33,316 bases of DNA from Acidobacteriota bacterium (GCA_003223315.1 QHYR01000021.1:1-33316), one strand, 5' to 3'. Shown: positions 20,183 through 29,954, numbered from the stretch's first letter. Translations and numbers: made by a program. Notes: generated from the letters alone by a model not told the origin.

Positions 20183-20640
20183 CGCGCGGATCCTCGTGGC
20201 TGAGGAATGCTCGTGGCGGGGTTTTCATTTTTAGGCAGCGGCGTATTTTGCGGGTTGGCGGCTGAGCGTATTGGTAATCCTCGCTGCAGAAGCAACTCCA
20301 TGGCGCGGTCAATCGGCAGGCGAACGATGCCATTCTGGCGATCGATCCAGCCGTAGCTGTTGAGGAGATTCTGTTGCGATTGGTAATAGTTCTGCAGATC
20401 CTCACGGGGATTTGGCTGAACGCGCGGCGGAGGAGGCAGCGGCCGCTCAGCGGCAAAGGGCGCCGCGACGAAAGATCCTGGATTTTCCGCCTTCTGAAAG
20501 TATTTGAATAGCCAGATCAGCGATAGCGAAGTGGCAGCTAGAATTGCGGCCATAATGAGGGCGAAGTAGAGCAAGCCGCGCGGGCTGGCATCGCTTCTCT
20601 CGTAGCCCTGCGAGCGGGTTGCGTGTGGGCTAGTCGCCAT
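20179..20640 (-). CDS. membrane-anchored hypothetical protein of the ACIII/oxidase locus
   Basis: single TM segment LLYFALIMAAILAATSLSLIWLF followed by LNSYGWIDRQNGIVRLPIDRAMELLLQRGLP. Confidence 0.75.
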   Translation of the reverse strand: MATSPHATRSQGYERSDASPRGLLYFALIMAAILAATSLSLIWLFKYFQKAENPGSFVAAPFAAERPLPPPPRVQPNPREDLQNYYQSQQNLLNSYGWIDRQNGIVRLPIDRAMELLLQRGLPIRSAANPQNTPLPKNENPATSIPQPRGSAR

Positions 20641-21808
20641 GCTGGAGCGCCCCTTCGAATCTGGGGTCGTGTAGAGGCAGTAAGGGCCGGCTCTTGAGTT
20701 CGCGCACAAACGCCGCTATCCAAATTCCGCCCATCCCGGCGGGCAACAGGAAATCAAGCAAATAGAAATGGGGGCCGGCCTTCTCGAATGCAGGGACCAC
20801 CATCCAGTAGATATCCACAAACGTCATGGACGATCAGTGCGCCGCAGAGCACGGAAAATCCACGTGTCGCTTGATCGCGCGCATGAGCAGAAGATAGAAG
20901 GGAATTGCGAAAGAAAAGAAAATCATCATGAGCGCGACGATGGCCCAGCCGCCTTCCGCTCGCGTCACGTACCAGGGGATTTCCTTGGTCAGATTCCCCG
21001 CCCAGATGATCAGGAATTGAGAAAAGGCCAGATAAGCCCAGAGCATTACGAACGTCAGGACCAGGTTCCCAAGATCGTTGAAACGGTCCGGCGTGATTGC
21101 AGCGGCGACGGGTTCGCCCTGGGAAAGCAGGCCCGCCACCAGAATGGACAAAGCGAGCGCGCCGAGCACCTGCAGGACCATGAAGATCATGCCGAAAATT
21201 GTGGAGAACCAGTGCGGCTCGAGAGACATGATCCAGTCAATGGAAAAGAACGTCACCGTAAGGCCATAAAGCACCAATCCCGGCCCACTCAAAGTTTCCA
21301 GACGTCCGGCCAGTGTTGGATCACCGGTACGGTCCTGCTCGTCTGACCAGCGGTTCAGCCGGCGCGCTAAAACCCACCACACCGCGAAATAGATCACATT
21401 GCGAATGAGGAAAAACGGCAAGTTCAAATAAGGCTGCTTGAATTTGAGAGCGGTATCCGCAGCGACAAGGGTTGGATGTGTCCAGGAATACAGGCGGCCG
21501 AGCCCGAGCAGGAGTGGAAGCGCAAAAGCGGTGAGCAGCGGCAGAGTGCGCGTGCCTGCTTCCAATGGGCGACGAATCGGCAATCCCCAAAGTCCGCCGG
21601 TCAAGTGGTGCACCATTAAAAATGCGGCGCAGCCGAGCGGGAAGCCGAGCCAGAAGCCGAGCCAGAAGCCGAGCCAGAAGACAAATGCCAGCAGGTAGGA
21701 ACGGAAGAATTGCTCGGGTGCGCGAATCCCGTCGAGCACCGCGAGGATGAGCGCGGCGATTCCCAGAATCAGGGCGCGCTTCTGGGATGAGATCGAATCG
21801 AGGGCCAA
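20630..21808 (-). CDS. actF: ACIII quinol:cytochrome c oxidoreductase subunit ActF (split by frame lesions)
   Basis: ORF 20834..21808 plus C-terminal fragment 20630..20827 (MTFVDIYWMVVPAFEKAGPHFYLLDFLLPAGMGGIWIAAFVRELKSRPLLPLHDPRFEGALQHGD). Confidence 0.85.
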
Positions 21809-21823
21809 GCGCGTCGGTTGCCG

Positions 21824-22435
21824 TCATGGTTGCCCCGTGAGCGCGCGGCTCTGCGATTCGGGAACGTCCGCCGTCGAGCCGTGCGCGCTGAATTGCAATG
21901 CCCGGATGTAAGCGGCGATGCGCCAGCGATCCTCCGGCGAAACTCGGGAGGCATAGCTGTACATAAGCCCCAGGCCATTGGTCATCACGTCGAAGAAATG
22001 CCCGGCGGGAGCCTGCCGCAGGCGTTCTAAGTGAAACGAAGGCGGCGATGGAAATCCGCGTTGCACGATCATTCCATTTCCGCTGCCGGTGTAATCGTGG
22101 CAAGGCGAACAGTAGATGTTATACCGCTCGCGTCCGCGGCTCAGTTCAGCAGAAGTGATGGGGAAGGGAAAAAGATCTTCGACAACGCCGTTGATCCTGC
22201 CGGTATAGAGAAACTCGTCGGTGCGCAATTGGCCGCGCGCCACGGTTCCCTCGACGGGCGGCCGCGCGGAACGGCCGTCCGCAAAAAAAGTGCTGGGGTC
22301 TTCAGGTACGTACTTGGGCTGGACGTGCATGTCCTGGCGGCAGCCGGCGAGCCAGAGGGCAGAAAAGATCACGCACGCCCGGAGCGCTGGCCTCGAGGCC
22401 GGCAAGGATTTGCGCGATTTAGACTTCGGCTTCAT
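21824..22435 (-). CDS. actE: ACIII cytochrome c subunit ActE
   Basis: lipoprotein-like leader LWLAGC; heme motif YNIYCSPCHDYTGSGNGMIVQRGFPSPPSFH. Confidence 0.9.
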   Translation of the reverse strand: MKPKSKSRKSLPASRPALRACVIFSALWLAGCRQDMHVQPKYVPEDPSTFFADGRSARPPVEGTVARGQLRTDEFLYTGRINGVVEDLFPFPITSAELSRGRERYNIYCSPCHDYTGSGNGMIVQRGFPSPPSFHLERLRQAPAGHFFDVMTNGLGLMYSYASRVSPEDRWRIAAYIRALQFSAHGSTADVPESQSRALTGQP

Positions 22436-22955
22436 AGACGCCAAATGGTTTGAGGCTTTCCAGAAATTGTCGGGTAGCGCCCATATCGAATTTCTTGTCC
22501 CGCGCCTTGATGCACAGGAAAAAGCGTCCCCGCGTGACCAAGGCAAAGCGTGGCACATTGAAAAGCGGGTGATAAGGTGTCGGCAAACCATTCATCGCCA
22601 GCATTCCGAAGGTGGCCGCCAGCGCCGCGCAGAGAATCGTTAACTCGAAGGTGATCGGAATGAACGCGGGCCAGCTATTGAAGGGCTTCCCGTCCACGTT
22701 CAAGGGGAAACTCAGGACGTTCGCATACCATTGAAGAAAAAAGTCGCCTGCTGCGCCGAACATCCCTGCGAACAACACGATCAGAGGAAGTCGCGTGCTA
22801 CGGAACCCCACGGCTTCCGCCAGCCCTTCTACCGGCATGGGCGAGAAAGCATCGATGCTGCAATAACCGGCCTCTCGCGCGCGGTGGGCGGCGTCGAGAA
22901 GCTGGTCCGGGCTCTCGAATTCCGCAACTAATCCGTAAAGGCGCTTATTGGCCAT
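22419..22955 (-). CDS. actD: ACIII subunit ActD (DUF3341-like)
   Basis: LYGLVAEFESPDQLLDAAHRAREAGYCSIDAFSPMPVEGL and two TM segments. Confidence 0.92.
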   Translation of the reverse strand: MANKRLYGLVAEFESPDQLLDAAHRAREAGYCSIDAFSPMPVEGLAEAVGFRSTRLPLIVLFAGMFGAAGDFFLQWYANVLSFPLNVDGKPFNSWPAFIPITFELTILCAALAATFGMLAMNGLPTPYHPLFNVPRFALVTRGRFFLCIKARDKKFDMGATRQFLESLKPFGVYEAEV

Positions 22956-22990
22956 GATCTCTGGTGTTGAGCCATGTGCGTCGCTTGCGT

Positions 22991-25985
22991 TCAGGTAGCT
23001 GAAATCTCCGGGTTCGGATTCCTCAACTTTGCTAGATATGTAGTTCGCGGCCGCGTATTGAGTTCCGCCAGCAGGCTATAATCACGCGTCTGGCGCTTTA
23101 GCTTGGAAACGCGGCTGTTCGGATCATTGGATGTTGCCAAAGATGATCGCTTCGGTCGGGCAGGCCTGCTGACATGCGGTCTGGATCTCGCCATCGCGCA
23201 CGAGGCGGTCCTCTTTTTCGGCGTTGATTTTTGCTTCGTTGATCCGCTGCACACAGTACGTGCATTTCTCCATGACTCCACGGCTGCGCACCGTGACGTC
23301 CGGATTGCGTAGGCCATAGAGGCTAGGGGTGACCCAATCTGAGTAGAGTTTGAAATTAAAACGCCGCACTTTGTAGGGGCAGTTATTGGAGCAATAGCGC
23401 GTGCCTACGCAGCGGTTGTAAACCATTTCGTTAAGCCCTTCCGAGCTGTGAAGAGTGGCCCCAACCGGGCAGACGAGCTCGCATGGCGCCTGCTCGCAAT
23501 GCATGCAGGGCACCGGCTGAAAATAGGTTTCCGGGTTTTCGAGGCCTACGACGCAGGCTTCGCAACCCGTGCAGCGGCTCAGGTCGATAGACATGCCCCA
23601 GGCATATCCTTCGTACTTATATGGCTGATAGAGCGAAAGACCCTTCGCGGCTTCTTCCTCAGCGTCCTTGGCAAATTGCGGATTCTTGCGAAAGTCCTCG
23701 AGCGTGGCAATGCGCACAAGGTTTCGTGCGAAGGCATTCTCGCTCTCTTCTTCGACCTGCTGATTATTGTGCTCAATGGGATGATGAATCTGCGTCGCCG
23801 CCATGAGATAGTTCTGGCCCGTTTTTTCAATCTGAAGGCCGTTCGCGATCGCCAGCCTTGAGGACGTGCGCAGAAGATATCCATTCAGGCCGAAGCCCGT
23901 GCCCACGTGTCCCGCGCGCCTGCGTCCGTATCCCAGCGTAACCGTCGCCGAATTGTCGGCGTGCCCGGGAAGGGCCCACACCGGCCCGGTAGCCTTCCAG
24001 CCTCCGATATTCAGATTGACCACGTCGCCGGTCGTGAGGCCGAGGCGCCAAGCGGTTGCGGGGCTGAGTGCCACCGCGTTATCCCAGGTGCTCTTTGTGA
24101 GTGGTTTGGGTAGTTCTTGCAGCCAGCCGTTATTGGCCCAGCGGCCGTCGCCGATCGTGGGATCGGGCCGGAAGACTACCTCGATGGATTGTTGATTCAC
24201 CGCCGGCGGCTCCGGCGATTTGCCGTAATCGAGGCCCAGCTTGGGTGAAAGCGCGGGAAGAGCAGTGCCCGCCATCACGCCGTCGTGTAAAGTTTGTTCC
24301 CAGAAAGTCTCGAACGGTTCCTTGGAAGACTGCGAATGTTGCGTTCTCCAGTAATCGCGGACCAAATCGTGATCGGATTTTCCGGTGTCGCCTGTGAACA
24401 GCGCGACCAGCTCATGGAGCGATCTGCCGTGATAGAGCGGAGCGATGAGCGGTTGCACGATGCCTACGGTGCCGTCGTACGCGCGAGCATCACTCCAGGA
24501 TTCCAGAAAATAAGCTTGGGGAACGTGCCAATGACACAGTGCAGCAGTTTCATCGTCGTAGAGACCGCAATGAATGCGCAGCGGCACCTTAAGGAGCTGC
24601 TGCGCGAACTGCAGATCGGCGGGCGCGGTGAAGACGGGATTGCTGCCGAGAATGAATAGTGTCGAGACTTGCCCTGCTTCAATCTCTTTCGCCAGTTCCG
24701 GCAGGGAATCGTTTTCAGGGCTTAGTTCGATAGGTTCGGTATAAACGACGGTTGGGCCGCCGTTCCCGAGTGCCGCATTCATGGCATGGGCCAGGGCGTG
24801 CACCGCGGCGGGTTGCGATGGGCCCGCAAGCACCAGCGACGCGCCGCGATGGCTTTGCAGGTCCCGCAAAACTGCTTTCAGCCATGAATCCGGAACGGCT
24901 GAGCCGGCGCTTTGCACTGGAAGCCCAAGAGCGGCGGCCAGAGCCCGAGCGAAATTCTCGATTTCACCGCAGCGAATGGGGAGCCGATGATCCGCCATCG
25001 CACCGCTAATCGAGGGCGTACTCTCGACGACGTAGAGGCGATTCATCTCCGCGCGCGGCGTCTCGATTCCGCGCCAATTCGCAAAATCACGCGCGTAGCG
25101 GATACTGGCTGCGCCATCGTTGAGGAAATCGCAATCGAGAGAAACGACGACGGCGGCCCTATCGAATCGATTGACTGGATTCACATTGCGGCCAAAGGCG
25201 AGCCGTGCACCCTGATGTGCCGCGTAGTTGCCGCAGGGTTCGTGCGTATACCACCTTGCATTCGGGAATTGCGCGAGCAGGGACCGCATTTGCACAGCAA
25301 ATGTCGGTGATGAGGTGGTTTCGGTCAGGATCCGCAAGCCCGCGCCTTTTGTGCTGGCCAAAGTGGCGCGAAGATCATCGGCCATGGCCAGGAATGCCGG
25401 CCAATCGCTGATGCGTCCTTCGCGCAGGATCACCTGCGAGCGGTCCGGGTCCCAAAGCGTAAGCACCGAGGCCTGGCAGAAAATGTTGCTGGCTCCCAAA
25501 CTCCCCGGATGATCCGGATTTCCCTCCACTTTGGTGGGCCTTCCCATGTGGCTTTCCACGAGGAGACCGACGGCCACGCCACGCTCCGCCATTGACGTGG
25601 CGTAAAAAAGCGGCTTGCCGGGAATGACCTCTTCAGGGGCGCGTACGTAAGGGACAATCTTCTCGGTCGGTAATTTCGTGCAGGCGGTGAGTCCGGAAAG
25701 CGCCGCGGAGGCGGCCATCAGCTTCAGAACCTCGCGCCTGTTCAGCCCGTGTTTGGCGGCCTTCGGTTCTTTCTCTGGATCGTTGGGAAATTCATCGTGC
25801 AGGAATCTCTGATATTCGGGTGTGCAGGCAAGTTCGTCCATGCTGCGCCAGAGGCGCCTGGTGCCCTCGCGCTTGAGCTTCGCGGCGATCGCCGCAAAAT
25901 CCATCGTTCTCGATTCCGAAGGCATGTGGCTTAAACGATTCGATAGCGGTTCGCCCGAAGGAATGCTTGCCGTCAGCGGTGGCAC
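22991..25985 (-). CDS. actB: ACIII subunit ActB, molybdopterin-like plus ferredoxin domains (1-nt frameshift and internal deletion)
   Basis: [19 protein letters not shown]-type leader region, [52 protein letters not shown]; frame change at about 23129 into [44 protein letters not shown]; start probably 25925 or 25904. Confidence 0.93.
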
Positions 25986-26623
25986 GTCCAGCAGTCCGTG
26001 AGCGAATAAATTTTGTATTCCCTCACCAGCTTTGTACCGAGCTCCAGTTGATGCGCGGGTGGCTGATAGGAAATGCTGAAAACGTCATTCTTCGGCCGCA
26101 CATTATTTTCCGGATGCCGGTGGCAATCGAGGCGCCAGGACATCTTCAGCGAGTTCTCCGCCCAGGTAAGGGGCATGGCCCCGATGGGGCCATGGCACGT
26201 CGTGCAGCCGATCCCCTTGGCCACGTGGATGCTGTGGTCGAAATAGACAAACTCGGGCAGAGCATTCACCCGCACCCATTCGATCGAGCGATCCTCCCGA
26301 AAACTTTGGCGAACGGGCTCCAACATCGGGCTGTTTTTCCAGATTTGGGAATGGCAGGTCACGCAAGTTTCCGTCGGCGGCAATCCCGCAAAGGAGGAAT
26401 TCTCGACCGAGGTGTGACAGTAGCGGCAGTCGATTCCCAGCTCCGCGGTGTGATGCTTGTGGCTGAAAGGCACGGGCTGCACTTTTGGCACATTGGCTTC
26501 GGTGACGTAGGGCGAGCCGTCGATCCAGTACGGAATAAAGCCACCCACAATCACCAAGAGAAAGAAGCCGTAGATGGTGAGCCGCGAAATTAAGTTCGTG
26601 CTGTGATGAAAGACCTGCGCCAT
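25973..26623 (-). CDS. actA: ACIII multiheme cytochrome c subunit ActA (4 intact CXXCH motifs)
   Basis: CRYCH, CVTCH, CTTCH, CWTCH and a degenerate RLDCH; PVPFSHKHHTAELGIDCRYCHTSVENSSFAGLPPTETC. Confidence 0.93.
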   Translation of the reverse strand: MAQVFHHSTNLISRLTIYGFFLLVIVGGFIPYWIDGSPYVTEANVPKVQPVPFSHKHHTAELGIDCRYCHTSVENSSFAGLPPTETCVTCHSQIWKNSPMLEPVRQSFREDRSIEWVRVNALPEFVYFDHSIHVAKGIGCTTCHGPIGAMPLTWAENSLKMSWRLDCHRHPENNVRPKNDVFSISYQPPAHQLELGTKLVREYKIYSLTDCWTCHR

Positions 26624-26647
26624 GATCGTCGTGTGGGCTGGCCGCCT

Positions 26648-27118
26648 TTATCTCCTTTCCCCCTCTGTCTCCGTAACAAGGCTTCTCATTTCAAAAATCG
26701 AGATCATCGGCAGGTAGCGGATGAACAGATAGATCAGCGTCAGGAAAAGTCCCACCGATCCGAAAAGCGTCATCCAGTCCCATCTTGTCGGCGCGTACAT
26801 GCGCCAGATGGAAGGCACGAAATCGCGGTGCAAACTGATCACCACAATGACAAAGCGCTCCAGCCACATGCCGCAGTTCACGATCAATGCCACTGCGAAG
26901 AGCAGCGGGGCGCTGGTCCGCACGCGGCGCGACCAGAGCGCCTGCGGAATGACTATGTTGAAGGCAATCAGAGACCAGTAGACGGCCGCATAGGGGCCAC
27001 CCATGCGGTTCAGCGTGACGTACCTCTCGTAGATGTCGGCGCTGTAGAACGCCATAAACGCTTCCATCATGTAGCCGTAGGCCACAATGAGTCCGGTCGC
27101 CAGCATGATCTTGCCCAT
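26648..27118 (-). pseudogene. actC: C-terminal fragment of ActC (NrfD-like quinone-interacting subunit)
   Basis: MGKIMLATGLIVAYGYMMEAFMAFYSADIYERYVTLNRMGGPYAAVYWSLIAFNIVIPQALW...; begins abruptly; in-frame upstream codons run into TGA six codons before the ATG. Confidence 0.85.
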
Positions 27119-27159
27119 ATGGACTCGAAGATTTCATCACCACGCGGCATCTGGACAAC
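27119..27159 (+). pseudogene. inverted ActC micro-fragment (encodes GLEDFITTRHLDN on the opposite strand)
   Basis: + strand tat gga ctc gaa gat ttc atc acc acg cgg cat ctg gac aac = YGLEDFITTRHLDN, the motif expected immediately before MGKIMLATG in ActC. Confidence 0.75.
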
Positions 27160-27268
27160 GATTGCCCCTAGCTAACTCACTTTACGGACCCTCCGGGGAT
27201 AGAATAGTGGGTCGGCGGCAATTCCTGTGCCCTAGCCGCATACTCATTTCCATCTCGCCGGAGTCAGT

Positions 27269-28573
27269 GTGAGCGCGGAGCGACAGAGCAAGCTCGACTG
27301 GATGGATGTACTTTGGCTCTTGTTCTTGCTGGGATTAGCCCTGTTGCCCCCGGTCCGCGAGATCCACAAGCAACTCATCCTCGTGGCCATCGGCATCCTC
27401 CAGCTTTTGGAGGGCCGACTCCTCGAGCAACTGCCGAAAAGAGGCCGCAGCTATGCGGTGCTGTTAAAGATTCTGCTGGCCATGCTCCTGATCAGCCATA
27501 CCGGAGAAGTAGGCATCAACAGCAGTTATTACCCCATTCTTTATCTCCCCATTGTGACTGCCGCGGTCTATTTCGACGCGTGGGTGACGCTTGGGTGGAC
27601 TCTCCTCGCCTCGGCCGCTTACTGCTCTTACCTCTTACTAGCCCTGCAACAGGAGTATGAACTCGCCCCGGGTGCCGAAGCGGAATTGGCGCTGCGCATC
27701 TTGTTCTTCTTTCTTGCGGCCATGGTGGTCAATCGGTTCGCCACAGAGAATCGGCGCCAGACGCGGCGCTATCAGATGCTGGCGGAGCAATTTGCAAAAA
27801 CGAATCGAGAACTCCAGCAAGCTCAGGCAGAAGCACGCCGTTCCGAGCGCCTCGCTGCACTAGGCCAGCTTTCCGCGGGTTTGGCGCACGAGATTCGCAA
27901 TCCATTGGGAATCATTAAAGGTTCGGCTGAAATGCTGAATCAACGAATCCAAACTGCGGAACCTCTGGCGGCCGAACTGGCGGGGTACATTTCCACGGAG
28001 GTGAATCGCCTCAGCGCCCTGGTGAGCCGTTTTCTCGATTTTGCCCGGCCGCTTCGTCTCGAGGCGAGAGAGTGCGCGGTTCCCGAAATTGTGGATCGGG
28101 CGCTCCGCGCCGTCGCCGCCAATTGGAATGGGCCCGAGGTTAAAGTCGAGCGCCGCTACGAGAGAGAGCTGCCGCCAGCAGCGGTCGATGAGAATCTCTG
28201 CGAGCAGGTGTTCGTCAATCTCATACAGAACGCTTACGATGCCATGAGCGAGACCGTCGGCCGGCTGCGCATTTCGATCGCTCTTGCAGCGCGAGGCGAG
28301 CGGAGGGGCATCGAGGTGCAAGTGCTGGATTCGGGGCCGGGAATCCCTCCTGAGCTTCGCGAACAAATCTTCAATCCTTTTTTTACTACCAAAAAAAGCG
28401 GCGTGGGCCTGGGTCTTTCCCTCGTGTCCAAAATTGTGGACGAACATCGCGGGTCTATTGAACTTCTCGGTGGCCAGCGGACCGGGGGAGAACCCGGCGC
28501 TTGCTTCGTGATCTTCCTGCCGCTGGCGGAACAGGCAGTCGTTCCTGAAGCGGAAGCGGCATCCAGGGCTTGA
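27269..28573 (+). CDS. membrane sensor histidine kinase (NtrB-like)
   Basis: GTG start; N-terminal TM segments; LGQLSAGLAHEIRNPLGIIKGSAEML; GSGPGIPPELREQIFNPFFTTKKSGVGLGLSLVSKIV-type ATPase motifs. Confidence 0.93.
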   Translation: MSAERQSKLDWMDVLWLLFLLGLALLPPVREIHKQLILVAIGILQLLEGRLLEQLPKRGRSYAVLLKILLAMLLISHTGEVGINSSYYPILYLPIVTAAVYFDAWVTLGWTLLASAAYCSYLLLALQQEYELAPGAEAELALRILFFFLAAMVVNRFATENRRQTRRYQMLAEQFAKTNRELQQAQAEARRSERLAALGQLSAGLAHEIRNPLGIIKGSAEMLNQRIQTAEPLAAELAGYISTEVNRLSALVSRFLDFARPLRLEARECAVPEIVDRALRAVAANWNGPEVKVERRYERELPPAAVDENLCEQVFVNLIQNAYDAMSETVGRLRISIALAARGERRGIEVQVLDSGPGIPPELREQIFNPFFTTKKSGVGLGLSLVSKIVDEHRGSIELLGGQRTGGEPGACFVIFLPLAEQAVVPEAEAASRA

Positions 28574-28577
28574 GCGC

Positions 28578-29954
28578 GTGGCCGCCATTCTCATTGTCGA
28601 AGATGAAGCTCGCATGCGCCGGCTGCTGGAGCTGGACCTCAGCGAGGCCGGATATCAGACATTCTCCGCTGCCGATGCGGAGAAAGGTCTGGACCTGTTG
28701 CGCCGCGAGCCGATCGATCTGGTGCTCACCGATTTGAAGCTGCCGGGCCTGGGCGGGCTGGAATTCCTTCAAGCCGCCAAGCGCCTCAATGGGGCTTTAC
28801 CGGTCGTGGTCATGACGGCTTACGGCTCAGTCGAAACCGCAGTGGAAGCCATGAAGGCCGGGGCCAGCGACTATGTGTTGAAGCCGTTTTCCCTCGCCGA
28901 AATGCGCTTAGTGGTGCAAAAGGAATTGGACGTTCGACGCCTGCGGGAGGAAAACCGCAGCCTGCGAGAGGCGCTGGGACGGCAGTACAACCACCCCAAC
29001 ATCGTCGCACGCAGCGCGAAAATGCAGGAGGTACTGGCATTGGCGGAGCGCGTCGCGGCGACTCTTTCCACGGTACTCATTGGCGGGGAGAGCGGCGTGG
29101 GAAAAGACTTGATCGCACATCTGATTCACCAGCGATCCAGCCGCGCGTCATGGCCTTTTGTGAAGATCAATAGCACGGCGATTCCGGAGAATCTGCTCGA
29201 AAGCGAGCTTTTTGGCTACGAGAAGGGAGCTTTTACCGGGGCCACAACGAGCAAGCCGGGGAAGTTCGAGCTGGCCGATAAAGGCACGCTCTTTCTCGAT
29301 GAAATTGGAGATATACCTCCGGCCATACAGGTCAAGCTCCTGCGCGTCTTGCAAGAACGCGAATTTGAGCGACTGGGCGGCACGCGCACGATCAAGGTGG
29401 ATGTGCGCCTCATCGCAGCCACCAATCGCGACCTGCGCGCTGCGCTGGAACAAGGGACGTTTCGCGAAGATCTTTATTATCGGCTCAACGTCGTGCCCAT
29501 CGATATACCGCCTCTTCGCGAGCATAAGGAAGACATTCCCGATTTAGTGAATCTCTTCCTTGCGCGCCTCGCGCAGAAATCGCAAAAGAAGCTAGACGGC
29601 ATCAAGCCCGAAGCTCTCGGAAAGCTTATGGATTTTCACTGGCCCGGCAATGTCCGGGAATTAGAGAACATTATAGAGCGCGCCTGCGCGCTGGCTGCGG
29701 GGCCCTTCATCGGACCGGGCGACATCCAGATGGATCACGTGCCCGACCGAAACCACGTTGGGTCGGCCGCCCTCTTGCCCGAAGGCAAAACGCTCGACCA
29801 GTGGGAGGATGAAATGATTCGCGAGGCCTACCGCCGTGCCAGCGGAAACAAAAGTGAAGCAGCTCGCATGCTTGGTCTTTCCCGCAATGCACTGCGCTAC
29901 AGACTGGAGAAGATCGGCATCGCCGACGAATCCTCGAAAACTCCGCAAGAGTAA
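28578..29954 (+). CDS. sigma54-dependent response regulator (REC-AAA+-HTH, NtrC-like)
   Basis: REC domain LIVEDEARMRRLLELDLSEAGY; GESGVGKD; GAFTGA; C-terminal Fis-type HTH NKSEAARMLGLSRNALRYRLEKIGI. Confidence 0.96.
   Translation: MAAILIVEDEARMRRLLELDLSEAGYQTFSAADAEKGLDLLRREPIDLVLTDLKLPGLGGLEFLQAAKRLNGALPVVVMTAYGSVETAVEAMKAGASDYVLKPFSLAEMRLVVQKELDVRRLREENRSLREALGRQYNHPNIVARSAKMQEVLALAERVAATLSTVLIGGESGVGKDLIAHLIHQRSSRASWPFVKINSTAIPENLLESELFGYEKGAFTGATTSKPGKFELADKGTLFLDEIGDIPPAIQVKLLRVLQEREFERLGGTRTIKVDVRLIAATNRDLRAALEQGTFREDLYYRLNVVPIDIPPLREHKEDIPDLVNLFLARLAQKSQKKLDGIKPEALGKLMDFHWPGNVRELENIIERACALAAGPFIGPGDIQMDHVPDRNHVGSAALLPEGKTLDQWEDEMIREAYRRASGNKSEAARMLGLSRNALRYRLEKIGIADESSKTPQE

Noticed and set aside
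22991-23317. 108-aa ORF as an independent gene after actB
   Set aside because: Only its C-terminal part is meaningful, and that is the ActB tail after a frameshift.
27087-27272. 61-aa plus-strand ORF across the actC junction
   Set aside because: Its frame does not match ActC; the meaningful reading is the 14-codon YGLEDFITTRHLDN in another frame.
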